Source: Vesta saturnalis
Lineage: Eukaryota > Arthropoda > Insecta > Coleoptera > Lampyridae
NCBI GenBank assembly: GCA_036346205.1
Contig: JARFJB010002472.1
Location: 6,257,501 to 6,321,500, forward strand
Length of the DNA stretch: 64,000 nucleotides
Direction: 5' to 3'
The number at the start of each line of letters is the position of its first letter. Positions within the stretch are counted from its first letter, which is position 1. Positions 23,666 to 35,275 of this stretch are shown piece by piece. The notes under the pieces are model-generated. The model was given only the letters and a program-made list of their open reading frames with translations, was not told where the DNA came from and made no database searches. A program made the position numbers and the translations under genes.

Positions 23666-24000
23666 TAGGGTGTCCCATTAAAAAACATAAGTTTCTATTT
23701 TAACTCAAAATCCACACTCATTAGAAAAAATCTAGCTATACCATTTCTATTCTACGCAAAAAAAAAGCAATATATTTTATTTTTTCAAAAAATTAATAAA
23801 TAATCAAATTACAAGGTCCTAAATGTGCAATTTTTTTAAATCGCCCTGTAACTCAGAAACCAACAAAGCTAGGCAGAATGTGTTTACACCATCATTTGTT
23901 TTACAAAAAAGTAGCAAAGTAAAGCGAAAACCGCAACCTTCTATCTCTTCAGATAACCGAGATGCCCTGGAAAACCATCTAAAATGGGCCACCCTATACA
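23666..24000 (+). repeat. MITE or solo terminal repeat of a mariner-like element
   Basis: Begins TATAGGGTGTCCCATTAAAA and ends with AAATGGGCCACCCTATA, the inverted counterpart. It contains 'atcgccctgtaactcag' and 'gcgaaaaccgcaacct'. The same family occurs at 20270-20551, 57575-57790 and as the long inverted ends of the element at 60921-63358. It may be the right end of the transposase just upstream. Confidence 0.8.
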
Positions 24001-24063
24001 ACGCTTTCGATTATTATTTTCATTTTTAACTATTTCGTATCCTACGTTATCAAATCACATATC

Positions 24064-24890
24064 AGTAAAGACAGATGTTATCTGGCTACGGTAAAATGCT
24101 GAATAATCGCTTTTATTTTTATTTAACAATCTTCTTGTAAGCTCTAAACTAAAATTAAATTGTGAAGTACGTTTTTCTTTATACACAACTCTATGCAATG
24201 TCCGTGCATTTATCACGGCTATGCCAATTAGGTTTATAAATACACGTTTCCACCATTTCTTTCCGCGGATGTTTATAGGCTAATTCGCTATTGCGTTATC
24301 GTGGAGATTGACTCCGGCCATATATGCATTGCATTTCGAAATTATGTATGGTTGTGGTACTGTTATGTCGTTTTACTAAAACAAGCGGTTCCATTGTTTC
24401 ACAATTTGTTGCTACAGTAACAAGATAATTATCATTCCAGCGTACCATGGTTAGATTATCGTCGTGTACGTGGCGCTCTTCGAAATAACCAAGAGGCATT
24501 TTTTTATTTTTTTTGCACGATTCCAAGCTGCAAGATCCTAAATGATTTTCACGAACAGTACCAGTAGGAAAGTAACCTAACTTTAATAAATGCACCAAAA
24601 GATTATAACTGGTGAAAAAGTTATCAAACTATACTTTATAACACGATTTGTTCATCGATAGCCAAATTCCAAATTTTATAAATTGAGAAGATTGATTATT
24701 GGTCTAGCTTTTGCAAATTTATCCTTTTTGCCCAATTCTGAAATGTCAGTTAGATATAAATGTAACGATTGAATTAAATTTTCCACCGCGACTGCTTCAG
24801 TCGATACAGGAAAGTCTTCCAGTAGGCAGTATTGCACCAAACTGTATTTATTGAAGAATTTTTATGAACTGGCAATGTTTCCAACACTGT
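24064..24890 (-). pseudogene. piggyBac-like transposase, C-terminal half, broken
   Basis: The minus frame 24598-24296 reads LLKLGYFPTGTVRENHLGSC then LESCKKNKK and MVRWNDNYLVTVATN with ETMEPLVLVKR. This is the conserved core of DDE_Tnp_1_7 (piggyBac) transposases, including the Asp-containing RWNDN block. Downstream on the minus strand (24297-24100), in other frames, it continues with NIRGKKWWKRVFINLIGIA. Upstream pieces near 24600-24640 give NFFTSYNL. No intact frame. Confidence 0.85.
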
Positions 24891-26119
24891 TTCGAGATTC
24901 ACCCATAGCCGTGCTGTTCTATGATGTAGAGAACCGACCGCATCAGGCGGCTTTTCAAGGTTTAAACCGCCCTTTAAAAAGTTACTGCACGCAACGGGGA
25001 GATAAGAGTAATCCGCGATAATGGCGTGTCCTACGCAAAGCCGTGCGCCATCGAAGAAATATCGTCGAAACGGCGTACTACCCGTCTAGACTATGCGCGC
25101 TGGTTATACGAGTATGAAGATCACGCAATCTTTTGTTTGTAAGTTGGAACATAGTTTAAGGTTGTTGTGTTCTAGCTTTTTTTGTTTCACTTCAGAGATA
25201 AAATCTGTGCGTTTAATAAAATCAGTGTTTAGGTAAGAGTATTGCGAGTAATTTTTCCAACGCATGCTTTAAAATTAGTAGCGAAACTTCATTAAGTAGG
25301 TGAAGATGGCGGTTATATGCTGGCGGATGTCTTCCGTGGGGATTGTTAACAGTGCTACTGCCAGAGTCATTTACACCTACCTCATTCGTACTTTCGTTCG
25401 CGCATACGTAACGGGAGTTAGTTTTTATTTAAATTTAAGAAACAAATTTCTCGACAACCAATCAGTTGATTCGTAATAGTGTTATAAATGAATAGCTGTT
25501 TTAGATGTCACTGTACCCTTTGTACCATTGAAATTTTTTGAGGAGGTTGCTACCCCTAGCGGGGTGGAGCTATATAAAGTATTTTTCATACAAATTACCC
25601 ACGTTTCAGTTTAAGAGTTACCTGTTTTTGGATATTAGTCAAAACTTTTATTGTACAATATTACGAAGGAGTCAAATTTTCATTGGCACACCTGTAGGCA
25701 TGAACTTTACTGACGATTTTTTACATTCAGTTATTAGCGTTATGGATCAGGAAGTTAGTATCATAAGAAACGGTTAATGAAATGGGGCGACATGGAGAAA
25801 GCTGAGTTATGTTATGAAGGGACCAAAAAGTCTAGTGGATGTGAGCCGCTGACTTGCTCAACTAATTTGTCGAATGTGGACGATTTGATAGCTGAAAGCT
25901 TAATAGACTAAATCGCTTTCACTTGCAGAAGAAATTATTGAAAAAAACGGGAAAACACCATCAGAAATTCATCCCGAACCGAAACCTGAACGGAGAAGCG
26001 GTGGTAGGGCTAGGGTACAGGTACGACTACTAAAGACAACGTTATAAACGAAGTTGTAGTGCGTCCTGCACTGTGTAATGCAGTTGTTGAGAAAGAACCA
26101 TATCAAATTCGAGTTTTCT
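24891..26119. other. Unassigned, probably TE flanks
   Basis: Contains a GC-richer patch (24940-25110) and the phrase 'gctacccctagcggggtgg' (about 25549). The 79-codon frame 25538-25777 and the 125-codon minus frame 25969-26346 have no family content; the latter overlaps the plus-strand hAT reading. Confidence 0.45.
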
Positions 26120-27567
26120 TTTAATAAAAAGGTATAGATTTTCACCCTCGCATTATTTATAAGTATTGAGCAACGGCGAAGTAGTTGACAGAAGCTGGTT
26201 GCTGCCAGTTTTTTGTTTCTGTTGCTTGCTATTGATAATTCGCCTTCCTCTATTAGCAACTGGCCTACAAAAAGATATTCTGACAGTGGAAATCTTTCAA
26301 GAGCTAAACACAGAAATGCTTTTAGAGCGTAAAAAGAACTAGACATGCGTTTAAAGCAAAAAAAAAGCTGTAGGCACAGAATATCAACGAATTTTGGATA
26401 TGGAAATTCAGCACTGGAGAGGGGTTTTAAAAAGAATTATGTCTATAATTAGACTATTGGCGTCGCAATGTTTGGCTTTCCATTGAGCAACCGAATATTT
26501 GTTTCAGCCAAATAATGGAAATTTCTTAAAATTGGTGGAGCTACTTTCTGATGTTGACCTGGTTATGGAAGAACACATAAGAGGGAATCAACGGGAATCT
26601 GATAAATGGTATGTGAATTACCTAAGCAAAAATATACAGGAATTGAATTGAGTAATTGAAAAATATCCAAGGGCGTTTTATGTTCTATGAACCTTGTTGT
26701 GAATGACGCCACGTCTTCTTCTACAGAAACAGATACTTTTCTCCACAGTACTAGAGTTCCACAAAGCGTTGGGAGGTGTCGACAAAACATCTTTCACAAT
26801 TAACTTTGAAACCACTGAGTGCTGCTAGGTAGTCGAGAAGGATAGACGCCTTCAGCTTTTCGAAATTAATGGTGCATTGTTCGAAATTATAGATGTCAAC
26901 AGAGACGTTGAAACCAAATTTAAAGCGACGGCGTTAGCGAAAGATATTAAAAACTAGAAGTTTATATTCCTATATGCTGTGTAATTATTCGGCATAATAT
27001 TTTATTTGAAATAAATGCAGTGTCGAAGCTATTGCAATCTATGGCCATAAATTTGTCAGATTTTGTGAGGATGTTATCAGAAGCCATCCAGAAACGCAAA
27101 CATTAAGACAGGCTGGATATGAACAGATGAAGAATGTTGCTAATCGCATAACAGATGAACTCAGCACAGATTTTCTGAGCGAAACTTTCAGTTATTATAT
27201 GACGTTGTACAAATCATAAATATGGACGACAAAACGTTACAAAACTACTGTATGAATGTGCACTCAACTCTTTCTGTCCAAAATGATTCAGATTTAAATG
27301 CCTGCTGAGCTGCAGGAAGAACTGCAGGATGTATCCCGAATGATACCCTCATCTATGCCACCCATTGAAGTTTTAAATTATTTATCTAAAAATAACCTCA
27401 CAACTTTATATCCGGATTCAGTTATAGCGCTCAGGATCTTATTAACACTCCCTGTATCTGTGGCCAGCGGGGAAAGATCAAGCTTACAGGTTTGGCTGTA
27501 ATTTCAATTGAGAGCAGCTGCCAGTTTAGATTACACAGCAGTTTTTGATAATGTCAGATTATTTTAA
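26120..27567 (+). pseudogene. hAT transposase (ZMYM/TTF-finger type), broken
   Basis: The N-terminal zinc-finger part is readable around 26130-26340 as FHPR, a VVDRSWLLPVF-like block and CFCCLLF. The body follows with ALERGFKKN..., LFQPNNGNFLKLVELL (about 26500-26540) and VMEEHIRGNQRES. The C-terminal dimerisation domain at 27298-27501 has PDSVIALRILLTLPVSVASG then ERS. It ends YTAVFDNVRLF and stop at 27567. Many stops and frame changes in between. Confidence 0.8.
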
Positions 27568-29329
27568 AAGTATTATTTATGAAATTATCCTTTTGTAATG
27601 TTTTTTTAATAAACATAATTTAAGGTTACTTATTTTAATATAACAAGCAACAAGCAACACCAGATCAAAAGTTCCGGTTAATTCGGCTGGACCGATAGGA
27701 GTTCTTCATCTGTTAGCTCATCATAATCTAAATAACGTTTATTACTCTATTTCATTATCGTCATTAAGTTCTTCGATAATTGATTCCAATTGTTTAAATG
27801 TTAAAGGCCATTTAGGATCATTCGTATACTTGGATTCGCTCTATAAATGTTAATAGTTACGTCTGATATAGTATCATTTAGTTATTTACAAATACTGAAC
27901 TGACCGTGATAAAAATAATAATTATTTGTTAATAGGCATAATTGAAAACGAAATATTAACCACTCACTGTAACACAGAGTTTATTTGAACAAAACCGAAA
28001 ATTTATAACTAACTGCTGTTTTAAACGATGAAAAATCAACCATATTTGTCCCAGTTTTGCGGTTCGCAACATCAATGTTTAGATTACGATAAAAGCTTTT
28101 GAAATTGTAATATTTACAATTTTGACTTCTGTAATGTAAACTTAGGATCTTTATCAAAAATTGTATCAAATTACAAGAACAATAACTTTTGAAAGATAAT
28201 AACATTTTGGCAACGACTACAGCAGCCATCAAACCCAAAACACGGGCTTATTGAAATTATATTATAAAACATACTTTGAATTAGTTGCATTGTTCTTTAG
28301 GACGTATAGGTAACTATAAAATATAAAAAAAACAATTTTAACTACTCCAAAGAAATGAAATTTATAACATTGCGAAAACGCAACAGTGGGAAAAATGGAT
28401 TAATTCGTTAACGTTCACGTTAATCATTAACCAAACAACTTAATATTTATACAGTCACTAACGAGAATAACAAAAAGCTAATAGGAACAGAAAATCATGC
28501 TCCTTACTCGCGGGCAATTTAAAACGATTACTTCACAATCTAATCTTACTTCTAATTTCTTTAGTACATTTACATAAACTTTACTACTTAGCATAAAGTG
28601 AGTAGGTAGTGATTGTAGCCAATCTTTCTGTTTTGGCGCGTCTACAAGTTGTATTAAACCTGGGTTGCATGTCTAATGGATTAATGGCGAGTTAAAATTT
28701 ATCCATCTTCTTAGTGATAGTGATATTGAACGTTAATGAAACTAAATTGTGGATATAAACACTTCCATTCACTAAACTGTATTTTATAATTTTAAGTTGA
28801 ATGAATAATGATAATAAACAGCAAGCATAACGTGTAAAAAATTCAATCAAGTAAATCCTAATTTGCCACACATTACAAAAAAAAATGTTTTTGAAAAATC
28901 CCACGCAATTTTATACAAACAGGAATTATTAAACCGTAAAGAAGAAAAGAAGGCAACATGTTCTGTTACTGGAGATCCTGATGACGAGATTACTATTCTT
29001 GCATGTATAGGTATGTAGGTATGCGTCCATAGAAGGAATTTTTTGGAAAAATAAAACGAATAATTCTACATATACAACAGTTCAATCATAGGTCTAGAAA
29101 ATTCAATTTGAATTTTGTAAACAATTTTTTACTAGATTTACTTTTCACACTTGAACCTATGAAAATTCTTTTCTTACAAAGGAACGAAATTATCAAAGAA
29201 AAAATAGTTTTAACGTGTTAATAGACGATCAATTAAATTAAAATATTTATTACGGATCATTAACATTAACGATATCTTGAGATACTAAGAACTACTGTTA
29301 GTGAATTTCAAGATAACTTGTCGCTGAAA
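27568..29329. other. No gene seen
   Basis: About 1.76 kb of AT-rich DNA. Small open frames (27981-28238 and 28692-28904 on the minus strand) have no recognisable domain. Confidence 0.55.
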
Positions 29330-29359
29330 TTTCTCAGAGGCTGTTAGTTTTAACAAGAT

Positions 29360-29500
29360 TCGCGCCCGAACATAGCACTGTAGAAGTGGAAATGGCCAGC
29401 TAGACCTCCAGATCTAGCTCTGTTAACTTTATCATTTTTGGGGTCGAATTATCGAAAACGTCTATAAAACACGTGTACGTGTACGAATTAGAAAACAGAG
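29360..29500 (+). pseudogene. Scrap of mariner-like transposase C-terminus
   Basis: Reads KWPARPPDLALLTL, then after a one-base shift HFWGRIIENVYKT. This corresponds to the third-Asp block (W-P-x-RSPDLTPLDFFLWG--K--VY) of mariner-like transposases. Only about 45 codons survive. Confidence 0.6.
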
Positions 29501-30291
29501 CTAGCCTGCTAGATATTAGAAATCCACCGGTATGACCAGAAGCTGCAAAACAACCTTGTAAAGTAATGAGATTAAGTTACTTCCATAATTTTGTGATATC
29601 TTTCAGAGAGATTGCAGATTGCTCATATTACTTGTCTCATTACGCTATCAACCGAAACTATTTGCATTTAAGCAACATAATATTACAACCAATAAAAAGT
29701 TTATTCCTATCAGTCGTATTTATCAATTTTACATGCGTACGTTTAGATCGGTACGTTGATTTTACCCTTAATAATTGGTTACTATAGCAAACTTTTACTA
29801 TTTACTATTACTTAACGTTCACAGAACGGTGAATAAAAATAAGTACGCTTCGTCTATGCATTTGTATCTATCGAAGCCATGACTACTCCACCATTTAGCT
29901 TTCTTAACTCAAGCAAAGAATTGAAGGAAAACATCGAGCGAACAATAATATAAGCATCATGAACGTTACGGAATTAACTGGCTTCAGACAATATTGGAGA
30001 CTTCAAATTGCTCGGTCTTCAATCTACCGTTCTTAAAACCGTATATACTAAACGTCTTAATGTTCTCTTTTCTTGTATCTTTGGATATGATTTTACCATG
30101 ATGTATTAAACAGTGTATGTCGTGTACACATCGTTACTAAATTATCGTTACTGCTACAAAATTTTATAAAAAAATATCTGAAATGGAACAACACACGACC
30201 TTCCAACCTATAAAATGCAAATAAAAGAAATGAAATAATTTTAATATTAATTTTGCTTTCCCATATACGTACATATAAAGAGAAAGCTATA
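29501..30291. other. No gene seen
   Basis: AT-rich; frame 29566-29787 is unrecognised. Confidence 0.55.
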
Positions 30292-32697
30292 CAAGGTGCA
30301 CCACGATTATAGCTTATTAGACATATCTCAATAACTAATCGGAATAGAATAATGAAACTTGGTATATATGGATTTTAGGACACGATGGTTTCAACTAAAA
30401 TATTTTCAAACATTTCTAACTTCCGGTTATACGAGAAGACGCTATCAACTTCGTTATTTTAAATAGAACACCCTGTATTTTATGGCATTTTTAGAATGCT
30501 CTCTAAAATCTAGAAGAAATTTAATAATATTGTCCCATACCTAGTGTTAACCGTTTTTGTACAAAAAAGTAATATTAAATGATGGTTGTAACTTCTTATA
30601 AAACTGCTTAAAATTTTGTTATGTTATATCATGTTATTTTATTACAAGCAAATGATCATCTCTGCATGCAAGCAATATAAATTTTAAATTATTACACTGG
30701 GTATTAATAACAGCCTTACCATCCCAACCTATTTAAAATCAGTATATCTCATTTTTTAAATGCAATACCCTATATACTTTTTCATATTTGAATTCTAATT
30801 TTTAGGGGTGAGTTTATTAACGATTCCCTACATCTAAGTTTAATAAGCTTTAAGTTATAAGGCCTAACATAAAACTTTTAAAGTAGCCCTTGGAAAAAAT
30901 GATTAAAACGAAATAAATCCAAATTTCAAATTATATTGTAAGAAAATTCACCGTTTAGCTCTTTCCAATGAAGATTATCTAAAGTTAATTATTGTTAATA
31001 GAGAGTGTAACAAAATTTTGGGACGTACGTGACTAACTTTCGCAGAACGATATCCAGATAGTCAAAGACCTAGCCCTAAAATTATTCGCACTTTAGTTAA
31101 AAATTGTTTAGAATTTGGATCTTTTCGTCCTAAAATAACACGAATCAAATCTATGGTGGACAATGAGAATTTAGCAATGAACGTGTTAACTTTTTTTGGT
31201 GCACATCCTAATGCCAGTTTTCGTGAACTATCTCCATGTATTAATGTACCGTATAAGACAATTCATAGAATTCTAAAAAAACATAAATAGAAGCCTTTTA
31301 ACTATTGGCAAGTCCAAAACTTAAAAACTACGGATTTGCCTTTACGCACACAGTTTTGCAAGTGGATGCTTGTAAATGCTCAAGGTGATAAAGGATTTAC
31401 TGAAAAAAATAATAAGGCTAAGTTTTCTAAAAACGGGTTGTACAACCGGCACAATATTCATTTTTGGTCAAGTGAAAATCAACACGCGGTAATAAAAAGA
31501 TACTTTCAAGATTCTTGGCAATTCAAGGTTTATTGTGCAATTAGGAATAATAGAATTTTGTGTTATAGCAACATTTTAAGGAATGTGCAAATTTCTTTAA
31601 ATAATCTGCCAGTTCAAGAAGCGGTACTAACCTGGTACCAGCATGATGGAGCGCCGGCACACAAGTCCTATATTATTGGAAACATGCTGCATCAAATGTT
31701 CGTGGACCGGTGGATTGCCAATAATGGTCCTTTTCATTGGCCGCCTCGTTCACCAGATCTAACTCCTTTAGATGTTTTATTTGGGGTTATGTGAAGGGAC
31801 TTGTTTATGCCGATCCTCCTACTACTAAAGAAAATATTGGTTGAAAGGGTACTATAAGAGTTCAATAGCTAGGAAGAGGGCCAAATACAACGTAACACCA
31901 ATGAAATTTTTTTTAAATCAGGCAACAAATGTCTGCAAACAAAGGGCGGTGTTTTTGTGCACCTGTTATAATAGTATACATATTTTATGTTTTGTAATAA
32001 ATATTTAACGTTTTACATTGTTTTTTGTTTAAAGTAATTTGATATTTAGATTTATTCCGTTTTAATCATTTTTTCCAAAGGCTACATAAATTTACTTTCC
32101 ACGTTTTCTAAAGTTAGATGTAACATAAAACCTATTAGACTTAGATATAGGGAATCCCTTAATAAACTTACCCTTAAAAATTATGTAGAATTCAAAATTA
32201 GAATGAAATTAAATTAAAAAAATTAGATATACTGATTTTATAAAGGTTGGAATGGTAAAGCTGTTATGAACACCCAGTGTAATAATTCAAAATTTAGATT
32301 GCTTGCTTACATGCAGAGATGACCATTTGCTTGTAACGTGGCCAACATTACAAAATAAAACTGTATAACATAACAAAATTTTATGAGAAGTTAACACTAT
32401 CATTTAATATTACTCTTTTGTACATAACCCGAAAACGGTTGGATAATATTATTAAATTTCGTCTAGATTTTCGAGAGGATTACAAAAATGCTATAAAATA
32501 CAGGTTGTTCTATTCAAGATAACGAAGTTGATGGCGACTACCGGTGAAACCGGAAGTTAGAACTGTTCTTAAAAAAATTAAATAAAACCATCATGTCTTA
32601 AAATCTCTATGTACCAAGTTTCATTATTCTGTTCTGATTAGTTTTTGAGATACATCTAGTAGGCCATGATCGTGACAAACTTTGTAAGATCGGTTTA
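30292..32697 (+). mobile_element. Mariner-like element with about 650-bp terminal inverted repeats
   Basis: About 30292-30950 and 32040-32697 are inverted copies. Paired words include 'aatgaaacttggta', 'tctaacttccggtt', 'atcaacttcgttat', 'aatagaacaccctgtatttt' against 'aatacaggttgttctatt', 'atttaataatatt', 'acactgggt', and 'aacgattccctacatctaag' against 'cttagatatagggaatccct'. A single transposase pseudogene lies between. Total length is about 2.4 kb. Ends this long are far from the usual 20-300 bp of mariner-type elements. Confidence 0.85.
30975..31950 (+). pseudogene. Mariner-like transposase, few lesions
   Basis: Reads IIVNRECNKILGRT, stop (31029), LTFAERYPDSQRPSPKIIRT, a helix-turn-helix with NVPYKTIHRILKKHK (about 31245) and a stop (31288). 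A 152-codon frame (31336-31794) then carries the degraded first-Asp block (KAKFSKNGLYNRHNIHFW), WYQHDGAPAHKSYI with the second Asp, and FHWPPRSPDLTPLDVLFG with the third. It is then shifted to YVKGLVYADPPTT. It has no intron at the place where the 22.5-kb and 61.5-kb relatives have one, because AERYPDSQRP is continuous. Confidence 0.85.
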
Positions 32698-32779
32698 GAA
32701 TTTCAATTATTTTTTTTTGAATTATCGACGTTTTATGACGTAAACAACCGAGAAACAAATTAAAAAGAATCGTATGTAT

Positions 32780-32898
32780 GCGTGTGTGAGTGTGTGGGGG
32801 GGCGGTCGGGCGGGCGGACGGGTGGGCGGGCGGGCGGGCGGGCTGGCGAGTGCGTGCGCGTCCGAGTGCGCGTGCGCGTTTATGTGTATGTACGTGTC

Positions 32899-32949
<51 letters not shown>

Positions 32950-33000
32950 GTGTGCGTGTGTGTGCGTGCGTGTGTGCGATGTGCGTGTATGGTGTGCGAC
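32780..33000. repeat. GGGC/GGGT run followed by (TG)n(CGTG)n
   Basis: 32796-32843 holds about ten G3 or longer runs separated by single C, T or CGGA-type spacers. It is followed by CGTGCGCGT text and about 25 TG units (32900-32945). Strong G-quadruplex potential on the + strand. Long open frames here are composition artefacts. Confidence 0.95.
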
Positions 33001-33065
33001 ATGCAGAATGCGGTGTGCGGTGTCGGTTGTACGGTTTGTGTGCGTGTTTATAACCATATCTACAC

Positions 33066-33773
33066 GGTGTTATTTCCCCGCCGACAAAATCCCGCCGGTC
33101 AATTGCCCGCCGGAAAATTGTTCGCCTGGAAAAAACCCCGCGCGATGAAATGTTCGCTGGTGAAATGCCCGCTGTAGGTAAAATGATTCCCCTACTTTCG
33201 TGATAAAGCTCGTTACGTATTTTATGTTTTAATTTCCTTATGGTTGTATATTTAAAAGATAGAGTTAATAGTTTCCAATTTCAATCGTTTTCGCTTGTTT
33301 GTGCAAGTAAGGCACATTTATTATTTATAAGTATCTCGTGAATGTGACTTTCTAATTCTCATAGAAATCATAAAAAAATCTTTACATTAATGACAAAATG
33401 AAATGTCATTAGTTAACACTATGTGCAATAATTACCCGGCTAATTATTGCTAATGCGGTTCCTTGCATACTATTAACGTGCAAAAAACTGGTCCATTAAA
33501 ATAATTATTTATTAATTAATTTACAATGTTTCTAGGTATGAATACGTATTCGAACATAATAAAATTTATTATTATTAAAGCTCTTCCTTTCTATACGCGT
33601 ATTATGTTCATTTATTCACGACAGGAGTCGGCGGGAAATTTACCGAAGGAATTTCGTCATGGCGGGTATTTTACCAGCGAACATTTCACCGCGCGGGGTT
33701 TTTACCAGGCGAACAATTTTCCGGCGGGCAATTGACCGGCGGGATTTTGTCGGCGGGGAAATGACCGTGAACC
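33066..33773. mobile_element. GC-rich-ended MITE (708 bp) with 9-bp target duplication
   Basis: The direct repeat TATCTACAC occurs at 33057-33065 and 33774-33782, immediately outside the element. Ends are inverted for about 105 bp: left ATTTCCCCGCCGACAAAATC from 33072, right the reverse complement ending near 33764. 'CCCGCCGGTCAATTGCCCGC' and 'AAAATTGTTCGCCTGG' are also paired. The centre is AT-rich with no coding text. A 9-bp duplication with long inverted ends is what Mutator-like (MULE) elements leave. Confidence 0.85.
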
Positions 33774-33782
33774 TATCTACAC

Positions 33783-34361
33783 ACTATACTGATCTGTTAT
33801 TTCCTTAAACTTATTAAATGGATACGTTCCATTTGCGAATAACATACAAATAAACGAACTGTAGATGATATATGTAGGTAACGTAAGTTCCATAATACGA
33901 ACGTAATGTAAGGTACTAGAATTGTCATTTGTCTTCAACGTACAAATAAACGAAGATAAGGTAAATATAATTTTCCTTCGACGTCCACATCCAGATAATG
34001 GAAATGTAGATCAAACAATAAACCAAATATATAACAGCATGCGTTGCTAATGCAGAACAAAGGTATCTCCATTTATATATCTTGAAGACGAAATTGCATT
34101 ATCACCATGCGCTATTTTATGCAGATCGTGTGGCCGTTCATCACACCTTGCAACGAAACGAAATGATTAACATAAGCAAAATTGATGTGGCTAAAATAGC
34201 CCTTAATAATGTATACAGAGGTACTCGTAATTATATAGATTAAAGTGAAAATATCGAACGATGCTTGCGAAAGAGCCGCAGGCGAGTGGAGCCAATCGTC
34301 AAAAACTCACCAGTTTAAGAGGAATTATCATTTATAATATTAACCATAAATTATAAGGAAG
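33783..34361. other. No gene seen
   Basis: AT-rich spacer with a duplicated word pair ('acaaataaacgaa' at about 33846 and 33943) and nothing else. Confidence 0.55.
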
Positions 34362-34830
34362 CTTTATTTATTAACATTTATATTAATTGTAAATTTAGAA
34401 CAATTTTTTATATTTAATGCTGGCAGTTTAATATCCTGTAATTCAACTACATTTGCTTCAGTAATAACATTACTACTGCTAATAGTTGTTATTGCACTAC
34501 AAATTTTGTTAGCAGTTATTTTATGTGGAGTCATTAATGTAACCTTCTGCTACCGTTGTGGAACTTCCAGCCCTCATGCCTTTTCGAGGTAGTATCGCCA
34601 CCCGAATCAACTAAAATCGTAGCGGAAGTTCTTCGGAAACTATGTCTAGAGTAGTTTTCTGGGTTTGGTAGTTTCAAAAAATTAACAATACCTCTACCCA
34701 TTTTTACAAAGGAATTTTTTGTTTTGTTAATTTTGCGTTTCTCATCTGGAGAAAAACTATGCCACTTTTCATTTCTCTGTTAAATATATACTCGTTAGAA
34801 CTACCATTATTTATTATTTTTGACATAATG
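34362..34830 (-). pseudogene. Crypton-like tyrosine recombinase, C-terminal part, broken
   Basis: On the minus strand from about 34827 one reads SKIINNGSSNEYIFNRE, a shifted EKWHSFSPDEKRKINKTK, then NFLKLPNPENYSRHSFRRTS and ATILVDSGGDTTSKRHEGWK. After a one-base shift this is followed by STTVAEGYINDS. The Arg/His set H-S-F-R-R, the H-x-x-W box (RHEGW) and the Tyr in EGYI are the C-terminal catalytic residues of tyrosine recombinases. The wording matches insect Crypton-type recombinases. The tail (about 34500-34375) ends NCSKFTINININVNK and stop. The catalytic N-terminal half is not seen, so the fragment is inactive. Confidence 0.7.
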
Positions 34831-34982
34831 TTTATGAATAAAAGTTTTTTTCTAGTGCAAAATAAAGCCACTGTATAATTTTAATTTTATTTTATTTTAT
34901 CTCAACGATTTTTTAATACGGAATTTACTATTAGCATGTTGCTAAACAAGCCATAAAAATCAATATTAATAATTAGTACAAT

Positions 34983-35275
34983 TGTGTAAACACGTATTGT
35001 TCTACATATCCCCCTCCAACTTCTACACATATCTCCATCCCATGAATAAGTTCAGCATAGACCTTCCGAATCGTTGTTGGTCCATTTATTTCGTTGCCAG
35101 GTCATCGGAATATACTTTTTCTTTTAAGAGAAAAAGTCCATTGGTGTTAGGTCGGGCGATCGCGTAGAAAAATTAATAGGACCAAATCTTCCTATCCACC
35201 TATCTTTAAATGATTTGTCAACCACTGCCGTACCAAAAGTGTGGAATGAGCAGGGCACCCATCATGCTGCCCGAC
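34983..35275 (-). pseudogene. Mariner-like transposase C-terminal fragment
   Basis: On the minus strand from about 35275: QHDGCPAHSTLLVRQWL with the second catalytic Asp, then after shifts KDRWIGRFGPINFSTRSP and DLTPMDFF with the third Asp, then EKVYSDDLATK. It is truncated upstream exactly where the Penelope-like element begins, so it is either interrupted or was joined by that insertion. Confidence 0.75.

Noticed and set aside
25969..26346. 125-codon minus-strand frame
   Set aside because: It overlaps the plus-strand hAT zinc-finger region, which has family-like content; the minus reading has none.
32722..33177. Overlapping open frames rich in Gly/Arg or Val/Cys
   Set aside because: They arise from the GGGC/TG repeat and run into the MITE end; no domain.
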